NCBI GenBank assembly: GCA_039933105.1
Contig: JBDTOT010000006.1
Coordinates: 65,272 to 129,271 of the forward strand
DNA from: FEN-1219 sp039933105
Lineage (GTDB): Bacteria > Pseudomonadota > Gammaproteobacteria > Steroidobacterales > Rariloculaceae
Reading direction: 5' to 3'
Length of the DNA: 64,000 bases
Shown one piece after another: positions 58,967 to 64,000 of this stretch. Position 1 is the first letter of the stretch; every line of letters starts with the position of its first letter. The position numbers and the translations under genes are program-made. The notes under the pieces were generated by a model. That model was not told the DNA's origin and did no database searches. It saw nothing but the letters and a program-made list of their open reading frames with translations.

Positions 58967-60088
58967 ATGAGAGGGCGTCTTATCCTTGGCGCGACGTTCG
59001 TCGCGCTCGTGAGTTCAACGCTGGTTCTCCCTCGAGCCGTCGCGCAGACCGCCGGCCAGCCGGCCGTAGCCGCACCCGTGCAAGGAGTGTCTGGCGGGGA
59101 GCCGTGCAAAGGCTCGCCCTTATGCGCGTGGAGCCGCGAGCGCGACACCATTGCCCACGAACTTCGCCCAGCCACTCTTGGCTTCAAGTTCGAGTACCCG
59201 TTCGCGTTGCCGGAAGGCGGTGGCGGCGTATCGGCGGTCGCGATTAATTCGAAGGGCCACCTGTTCGCGTTTCAGCGCAACGCCGCCGGCAAGCCGCAGC
59301 TGTTCGAGTTCGACGCGAACCACAAGCTCGTGCGCAGCATCGGCGAGGACGTGATCGGCCACCAGAACAAAGCGCACGGCATGGCCATCGACGCAGAGGA
59401 CAACCTCTGGATCTGCGATGAGAACGGCGACACGGTGATGAAGATCAGCCCGCAGGGCAAGCTGCTGATGACGATCGGCGTGCGCGGGCAGCGCGGCGAT
59501 TGGGACGAGGCGAAAGGGCAGCGCTTGCTCTGGCAGCCGCTGCACGTGGCGTTCGGCGCGAACGGCGACGTCTACATCGGCCAGGGTCACGCGAACGAGA
59601 GCCCGAACGACGTCGACAAATCACCGGCGAACCGCATCGGCGCGGCGCGCGTGCTGCATCTCGACAAGAACGGCAAGTTCATCAATCAATGGTTCGGCAA
59701 CCGTGGCGGCCAGGGCCACTTCAGCATGGTGCACGGCCTCGCCGTGAATCCCGACAATGGCAACGTGTACATCGGTGATCGAGAGGAATACCGGTTGGTG
59801 GTGTACGACGCGCAGGGCAAATTCATCAAGACGATTCAGATGCGCAATCTAACCTGCGCGCTCTACGTCGACCCGCACAAACAGCTGTGGCTCGCGACCG
59901 GGCAGGACGGCCAGATCTTCAAGGTCGATTGGGATGGCAATGTGCTTGGTGCGATCGGCAATGGGCCGGGCACGGGTGACGGCCAGTTCAACGAGGCCGC
60001 ATATATGGCGATGGATGCGCAGGGCAATCTGTACGCGGGCGACACGAACCGCGCGCGGGTGACGATGCTGACGACATCGACGAAGTAG
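58967..60088 (+). CDS. Exported NHL-repeat protein
   Basis: A 373-aa protein with a Sec signal (RAVAQTA). NHL/beta-propeller repeats follow from ~80 to 370: KAHGMAIDAEDNLWICDENG, HVAFGANGDVYIGQGH, MVHGLAVNPDNGNVYIGDREEY, YVDPHKQLWLATGQDG. It is similar in layout to peptidyl-hydroxyglycine lyase-like propellers, but the metal and active-site residues are not clear. GGGGG (58955-58959) sets ATG 58967 over GTG 58961. Converges on the M20 peptidase gene. Confidence 0.85.
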   Translation: MRGRLILGATFVALVSSTLVLPRAVAQTAGQPAVAAPVQGVSGGEPCKGSPLCAWSRERDTIAHELRPATLGFKFEYPFALPEGGGGVSAVAINSKGHLFAFQRNAAGKPQLFEFDANHKLVRSIGEDVIGHQNKAHGMAIDAEDNLWICDENGDTVMKISPQGKLLMTIGVRGQRGDWDEAKGQRLLWQPLHVAFGANGDVYIGQGHANESPNDVDKSPANRIGAARVLHLDKNGKFINQWFGNRGGQGHFSMVHGLAVNPDNGNVYIGDREEYRLVVYDAQGKFIKTIQMRNLTCALYVDPHKQLWLATGQDGQIFKVDWDGNVLGAIGNGPGTGDGQFNEAAYMAMDAQGNLYAGDTNRARVTMLTTSTK

Positions 60089-60120
60089 CGATCGCCACTA
60101 GATCCACGGCTCGTTGCGCG

Positions 60121-61686
60121 TCAACGCCGGTACGGCGTGCTCAACAGGCTGTACAGCGTTTCGGTGCCCGTAACGAAATCGCCGATGCGCAGGTTCTCGT
60201 TCGCCGCGTGCTGGTTGTTGTCGGCGTTCACCGTGGGCAGCAGCACGAATGGCGCGTGCACCGCCGCCACCAGCACATCCGTCGGCACCGTGCCGCCCAT
60301 CATGCGGATGCGCACCGGGTCCTCGCCGGGGCGCGGCGCCGTCGGCGCGCGCAGCGCCTGCGTGGCCCAGCGGCCGATGGCTGAATCCATCGGCATGCGC
60401 TCGGCCGCGGTGCTCGGGCCGAGCGTGAAGCTCGCGAGCTTGTCGAACTTCGCGCGCTCCGCGTCCGTGGGCGCGCCCGTTACCAGGTGAAAGCCCGCGC
60501 GCTCGATGTGCGTGCGCACCAGCTCGAACAGGTGCCTGCCGTCCGTCTCGGGCGTGGTGCGCAGGTCGAGCTCGGCCACGGCCTGGCTCGGGATGGTGTT
60601 CGTGGCCAGTGCGCCCACGCCCCCCGCCGCAATGCCGCGCACGTTCAGCGACGGATACTGCAGCGACTCCTGGTAGCTGGCGCCCACGCGCTCGGCGCGT
60701 GCGATGCCGATGCGCGCGCGCAGCGCGGGCTCGTCGTCGCCCACGTCGGCGAACGTGAGGCGGTCGGCCGCCGTGATGTTCACGCCGGCGTAGTAGCCTT
60801 CGATCGTCACGCGGCCGTCGTCGTCCTTCATCGAGGCCAACAGCGCCGCGAGCCGCAGCGCCGGGTTCGGCGCGTAGTTGCCGTAGTGGCCGCTGTGCAG
60901 CGGCGCGCGCGGGCCGAACACCGTGAGCGTGGCCTGCGTGATGCCGCGGTTGCCGAACACCACGGTGGGGCGGTGCGACTCGTGCGTTGGCCCGTCGAGA
61001 ATCACGAGCGCGTCGGCGGCGAACGCAGCGGCGTCGGAGCCCACCGTAGCTGCGAGGCTCGGCGAGCTCATCTCTTCTTCGCCATCGAGCAGCACCTTCA
61101 CGTTGAACGCCGGCGCCTCGGACTGCGTGGCGAGCAGGTCGAAGGCCGTGAGCAGCATCAGGATCGGCGCCTTGTCGTCCGATGCCGAGCGCGCGAACAC
61201 GCGCAGCTCGGGGTCTAGCGGCCGTGCCTGCAGCGCCTCGGCGGTGAGGTCGTCCCAGCCGCCGGCCGCGTTGCGCCGCCGCACCACGGGCGCGAACGGA
61301 TCGCCCTGCGACCACTCCGCGGGCACCACGGGCTGGCCGTCGTAGTGGATATAGAAAAGCAGCGTGGGCAGCTGCGGCCGCGCCTGTGTCTCGGCCAGCA
61401 CCACGGGCCTGCCCGCCGGGTTTTGCACCAGGCGCACGTTGAGGCCGCGTCGCTCGAAAGCGCGTACGAAGAACTCGGCGTTGCGACGGATATCGGCGGG
61501 CTGCGCGGCGACGTTCGGAATGCGCAGCGCGTCGAAGTACTCGGGGAAGTTGCGCTGGGCCGCTCGTTCGGCCTGCTCGTGCAACGAGCCGGCGGCGGCG
61601 TTGCCGAGGGCGGCGAGCGCGGCGAGGGACGCGGCCGTGCGGGCGAGGCGGTGCGTGAGCGTGCGGTGCGGTTTGGGGTGGGCCAT
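60121..61686 (-). CDS. Exported M20-family metallopeptidase
   Basis: A 521-aa protein with a signal peptide (ALGNAAAG). Zinc ligands: His and Asp in FYIHYDGQPVVP (~115/117), Asp in ASDDKAPIL, catalytic Glu-Glu in LLDGEEEMSSP, Asp in LVILDGPT and the late His in NNQHAANENL. The lid domain lies between ~215 and 395. It cleaves dipeptides or acyl-amino acids; periplasmic placement is less common but known. Full length for the peptidase/deacetylase group. Confidence 0.93.
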   Translation of the reverse strand: MAHPKPHRTLTHRLARTAASLAALAALGNAAAGSLHEQAERAAQRNFPEYFDALRIPNVAAQPADIRRNAEFFVRAFERRGLNVRLVQNPAGRPVVLAETQARPQLPTLLFYIHYDGQPVVPAEWSQGDPFAPVVRRRNAAGGWDDLTAEALQARPLDPELRVFARSASDDKAPILMLLTAFDLLATQSEAPAFNVKVLLDGEEEMSSPSLAATVGSDAAAFAADALVILDGPTHESHRPTVVFGNRGITQATLTVFGPRAPLHSGHYGNYAPNPALRLAALLASMKDDDGRVTIEGYYAGVNITAADRLTFADVGDDEPALRARIGIARAERVGASYQESLQYPSLNVRGIAAGGVGALATNTIPSQAVAELDLRTTPETDGRHLFELVRTHIERAGFHLVTGAPTDAERAKFDKLASFTLGPSTAAERMPMDSAIGRWATQALRAPTAPRPGEDPVRIRMMGGTVPTDVLVAAVHAPFVLLPTVNADNNQHAANENLRIGDFVTGTETLYSLLSTPYRR

Positions 61687-61741
61687 GGGTGCAGCGGAGT
61701 CGTCGGAACCCGTAGCCTAACAAAGGCGTGCGGCCGGCCTC

Positions 61742-61747
61742 TATACT
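61742..61747 (+). promoter_or_regulatory. -10 box of the fusion-gene promoter
   Basis: TATACT at 61742-61747 in the 95-bp gap between the divergent M20 peptidase and fusion genes. No good -35 is seen at 16-18 nt. The start of transcription would leave a leader of about 28 nt. Confidence 0.35.
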
Positions 61748-61781
61748 TGTCCACGACGAACAACGCGAGCCGGGGAGTGCT

Positions 61782-62921
61782 ATGCCCGTGTCATACAAAC
61801 TCGTGCGGTCGGCCGTCTTCGTTGCGGCCCTCACCGGCCTCGCCATGCCGGTATGGGCTCACCATGGGTTCGGTCTCTTCCAGATGGATGTCCTGAAGAA
61901 GTGGTCCGGAACGCTCACCGCGATGAACCTCGTCAACCCGCACTCCTACATGGAGATCGACGTCGTCGACGAGCAGGGCAAGACGTCGCACATGCGCTGC
62001 GAAATGCGTGCGGCCACGCTGCTTCGACGTTCCGGTTGGTCCACCGAGATGTTCACGCCGGGCGCGCACGTGGAAATCGAGGGTCGCCCGCATCGCACGG
62101 ATCCGGGCGCCTGCTACATCGAAAACTTCAAGATCGGCGATTCGCGCGAGTTCAATCGTAACGATCAATTCCAGACGAAGACGCCCGTCGATACGTCGCA
62201 TCGCCCGTTGCGCCTGGCCGATGGCCAGCCGAACATCAGCGGCGACTGGGCCGTAGAGCAACTCGTGCTCACTGTTCCGCCGAGCGGCGGCAACGGTTCC
62301 ATGATTCCGAAGAGCCTATCGCCCGCGTTCGCGGCCGGCAAGACCACGCTGGAGCAGGTGCAGGCCACGCAGCCGCCGCGACCGAAAGTTGTCTACACGG
62401 CAGAAGGCCAGAAGGCGGCCGATGGCTTCGACCGGCGGTCTCCCAAGGACAACCCGTGGTTCGCGTGCAAGCCCACGAGCATCATCCGGGATTGGACCGC
62501 GGACTGGCCGATCAACCGGTTCGAGCAAAAGACGGCGGAGGGCGAAAAGGTCGTCGATATTACTTACGGCCTGTACAACTTCGATCGCCGCATCCACTTG
62601 GGGTTGACCCAGCATCCGGATCATCTGCAGCCGAGTTATGCCGGCCACTCGATCGGACACTGGGACGGCAATACGCTCATTGTCGACACCGTCGGGTTTG
62701 CTGCGGGCGTTCTGTCGCCGCCGACGCGCAGCAGCGCGCAGATGCATGTCGCGGAGCGCTTCACGTTCGATCCGCAAAAAATGTCACTGAGGCGCGACTA
62801 TTCGGTCACGGATCCCGTGTACCTGGCGGCTCCCTACGAAAGCTACGACATCATGTATCTCTCGGACGTGCCGTTTCAGAAGCAGCCTTGCAAGGACATG
62901 ACGCCGGAGTTCCAGCAGTAG
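61782..62921 (+). CDS. DUF6152-WxxDTL fusion, exported (copy 6 of DUF6152)
   Basis: A 379-aa protein with a signal peptide ending MPVWA and a predicted mature start HHGFGLFQM. Residues ~22-125 are the DUF6152 domain (WSGTLTAMNLVNPHSY, HVEIEGRPHR). From ~145 it continues as a WxxDTL domain: DGQPNISGDW, FACKPTSIIRDWT, GHSIGHWDGNTLIVDTVGF, HVAERFTF and a C-terminal KQPCKDM. The core is W-D-G-N-T-L. GGGGAG lies 6 nt before the ATG. It joins in one chain the two domains that are separate but adjacent elsewhere in this window. Confidence 0.92.
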   Translation: MPVSYKLVRSAVFVAALTGLAMPVWAHHGFGLFQMDVLKKWSGTLTAMNLVNPHSYMEIDVVDEQGKTSHMRCEMRAATLLRRSGWSTEMFTPGAHVEIEGRPHRTDPGACYIENFKIGDSREFNRNDQFQTKTPVDTSHRPLRLADGQPNISGDWAVEQLVLTVPPSGGNGSMIPKSLSPAFAAGKTTLEQVQATQPPRPKVVYTAEGQKAADGFDRRSPKDNPWFACKPTSIIRDWTADWPINRFEQKTAEGEKVVDITYGLYNFDRRIHLGLTQHPDHLQPSYAGHSIGHWDGNTLIVDTVGFAAGVLSPPTRSSAQMHVAERFTFDPQKMSLRRDYSVTDPVYLAAPYESYDIMYLSDVPFQKQPCKDMTPEFQQ

Positions 62922-62924
62922 GGC

Positions 62925-63221
62925 TCAGATCCAGCCGAACCCGTGTGCCAGGCCCCCGTATATGGCGGCCGTGCACCCTATGTAGATCGCGCGCTCCAAG
63001 AACTTGAAGGACGCCGAGTCGGCAATTCGTACAGCCAAACTCGACCTCGCCACGGGCTTTAGGCCAGTCAGGGTGTCCTTGAGTGTGTCGAGTTTCGCTT
63101 CGAGACGATCCATCCGCGCGTCCGTCTTGTCGCGCAGCGTTCGTAGGTCGACCTTGATGTCGCCGACATCGGTGCGCAGATGCGCGACGTCAGCTTCGAG
63201 CCGAGCGATGCGCGCTTCCAC
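62925..63221 (-). CDS. Coiled-coil tail-anchored membrane protein (duplicate 1)
   Basis: A 98-aa protein. GTG 63221 is chosen because GGAG lies 6 nt upstream, matching the paralogue at 63403. Residues 1-30 (ARIARLEADVAHLRTDVGDI...) form a coiled coil identical to the paralogue over ~30 residues. It then diverges, and a C-terminal helix ends GLAHGFGWI. It has the layout of XhlA-like or DUF1640-like proteins, but no clear family. Confidence 0.75.
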   Translation of the reverse strand: MEARIARLEADVAHLRTDVGDIKVDLRTLRDKTDARMDRLEAKLDTLKDTLTGLKPVARSSLAVRIADSASFKFLERAIYIGCTAAIYGGLAHGFGWI

Positions 63222-63256
63222 AGGTAGCTCCACTGTCGCTTGTCCTGTGGCCGATT

Positions 63257-63400
63257 CTATGCCCTCGACTTGAGCGGCTGTCCAATGGTTTTATTTCCGG
63301 CGCTCGGTATCGGCGCAGGCACGTACTTCCCGCGCACGCCGCCCTTGAGTTTGGTGAGGTCGTATTCCGGCCGCATGTCACTCTTCTTCGATCTGCTCAT
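63257..63400 (-). CDS. Short MRPEYD-type protein, probably truncated
   Basis: A 47-aa product. SKKSDMRPEYDLTKLKGGVRGKY matches the start of small conserved proteins that usually run to ~85-100 aa and often accompany PIN or RelE-type toxins. After GVRGKY it ends with an unrelated PAPIPSAGNKTIGQPLKSRA. Probably truncated by a rearrangement. It starts 2 nt after the 63403 gene's stop and is 35 nt before the 62925 gene, so the three form one unit. Confidence 0.6.
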   Translation of the reverse strand: MSRSKKSDMRPEYDLTKLKGGVRGKYVPAPIPSAGNKTIGQPLKSRA

Positions 63401-63690
63401 GGCTAGATCCAGCCGAACGCGCGCGCCACCGTCCCGAACACGCCCGCTGCGAGCGTGAAGTAGAGCAGCAGTGCCCAGACCTTCGCGGACGTGATCTTGC
63501 CCGTGAGTGCATCGAGCTTCGTGTCCATCCTGCCGCGCAGCGTGCGCAAGTCGACCTTGATATCGCCGACATCCGTGCGCAGATGCGCCACGTCCGCTTC
63601 GAGTCGAGCGATGCGCGCTTCCATGGGTGGCTCCTTCGACGCTGGTCCTGCGGCCAATTCTATGCCCCCGACTTGAGCCGCTGTCCAGCG
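63259..63690 (-). repeat. Direct repeat of the segment upstream of the coiled-coil genes
   Basis: The segments 63250-63290 and 63650-63690 match over about 35 bp (common core ATTCTATGCCC-TCGACTTGAG). On the reverse strand they encode -GQPLKSRA and -GQRLKSGA just before a stop, upstream of each coiled-coil gene. With the two paralogues they define a tandem unit of about 400 bp. Confidence 0.6.
63403..63624 (-). CDS. Coiled-coil tail-anchored membrane protein (duplicate 2)
   Basis: A 73-aa protein starting at ATG 63624 with GGAG 6 nt upstream. The first ~30 residues match the 62925 product exactly. The middle is shorter (GRMDTKLDALTGKITSAK), followed by one membrane helix (VWALLLYFTLAAGVFGTVA) and an FGWI end shared with the paralogue. 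The pair shows tandem duplication with divergence in the middle. Confidence 0.75.
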   Translation of the reverse strand: MEARIARLEADVAHLRTDVGDIKVDLRTLRGRMDTKLDALTGKITSAKVWALLLYFTLAAGVFGTVARAFGWI

Positions 63691-64000
63691 GTTCCTTTCG
63701 CGTATTCGAGCAGCGCCGACGGCAATGCGCGACGCCCGTTTCGAGGCTCGTTGGTGAGTTTCGCAACCGAGGGGGTGTGCGTGTGCGGTCCGCGCGGGAG
63801 ATCGGAAGGGCGCCTAACGAACTCGGGTCGATTGGTAGGTGACCTTACGATTCCGGCGGCCGACCTACCGACGCGCCGGCAATCGAGCGCGCTTTGTGGG
63901 GCGCGGGCGATCTGTGGAAACAAGAGGTTGCGCGTTTGAGATCACAAATTGTGATCTCAAGTGGGCGAGGCGGGCAGGACTCGCGGTGGAGTCGCGGGGG
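63625..64000. other. No gene recognised (376 bp to the window edge)
   Basis: No ORF here has convincing composition. The reverse-strand frame ending at 63660 reads only a relic of a small gene's C-terminus (AKGTAGQRLKSGA). The notable element is the palindrome at 63936-63960. Confidence 0.5.
63936..63960. promoter_or_regulatory. Perfect 25-bp palindrome, operator-like
   Basis: Arms TTGAGATCACAA and TTGTGATCTCAA surround one central A, with no mismatch over 12 bp per arm. It is AT-rich in a GC-rich setting with no T-tract, so it looks like a dimeric repressor site rather than a terminator. The regulated gene may lie beyond the window or be the operon that starts at 63624. Confidence 0.6.

Noticed and set aside
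63799..63808. AGATCGGAAG, the start of a sequencing adapter
   Set aside because: Only 10 nt match and the next bases (GGCGCC) depart from the adapter; taken as chance.

Overview
The window is about 65% G+C, densely coded chromosome of a Gram-negative bacterium. Many products carry Sec, Tat or lipoprotein signals. YceH, an RND pump, RnfC, YbaK and MsrA/MsrB point to a proteobacterium. The mix of DUF6152 proteins, PQQ dehydrogenases and DUF1592/DUF1552 proteins suggests a soil-type gammaproteobacterium (Steroidobacter-like), but that placement is inference. I see no rRNA, tRNA, CRISPR array, insertion sequence or prophage.

Layout. 1-5.8 kb: a cut PIN-domain gene, exported proteins, an SMP-30 lactonase and yceH. 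5.9-8.6 kb: an MFS transporter and msrA-msrB. 8.6-16.2 kb: the densest stretch of two uncharacterised exported families. One is DUF6152 (~130 aa, mature protein predicted to start His-His). The other, called here the WxxDTL family after its W-[ED]-x-[DN]-T-L core, is 250-480 aa. Two mirror-image operons led by PQQ aldose dehydrogenases diverge from about 13.58 kb. 16.3-20.7 kb: an RND efflux pair. 20.7-30.8 kb: a REC-GGDEF-EAL protein coupled to a 1501-aa hybrid kinase, a subtilase with a hexapeptide-repeat tail, and a catalytically dead GGDEF-EAL protein. 30.8-41 kb: mixed metabolism (cupin, ybaK, MFS, class V aminotransferase, superoxide dismutase, SDR) plus another DUF6152/WxxDTL pair. 41-44 kb: a two-subunit molybdenum hydroxylase. 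44-52.3 kb: a five-gene run (DUF1592 cytochrome, DUF1552, metallo-beta-lactamase fold, ankyrin, PQQ alcohol dehydrogenase). 52.4-64 kb: a TIGR03118-type lipoprotein, another DUF6152/WxxDTL pair, an exported methyltransferase-like protein, a lone rnfC, CBS and NHL proteins, an M20 peptidase, a DUF6152-WxxDTL fusion, and a small tandem duplication.

The main result is that every DUF6152 gene here (six of six) is tied to a WxxDTL gene: three overlapping start/stop pairs, two divergent pairs and one natural fusion. Two such sets sit in operons with PQQ sugar dehydrogenases. This looks like an undescribed two-component periplasmic module linked to quinoprotein metabolism. Its biochemical role cannot be read from sequence alone.

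Translation signals are also distinctive. Many genes have a G5-G6 tract 3-8 nt before the start instead of AGGAGG. Translational coupling through ATGA, GTGA or TTGA overlaps is frequent.
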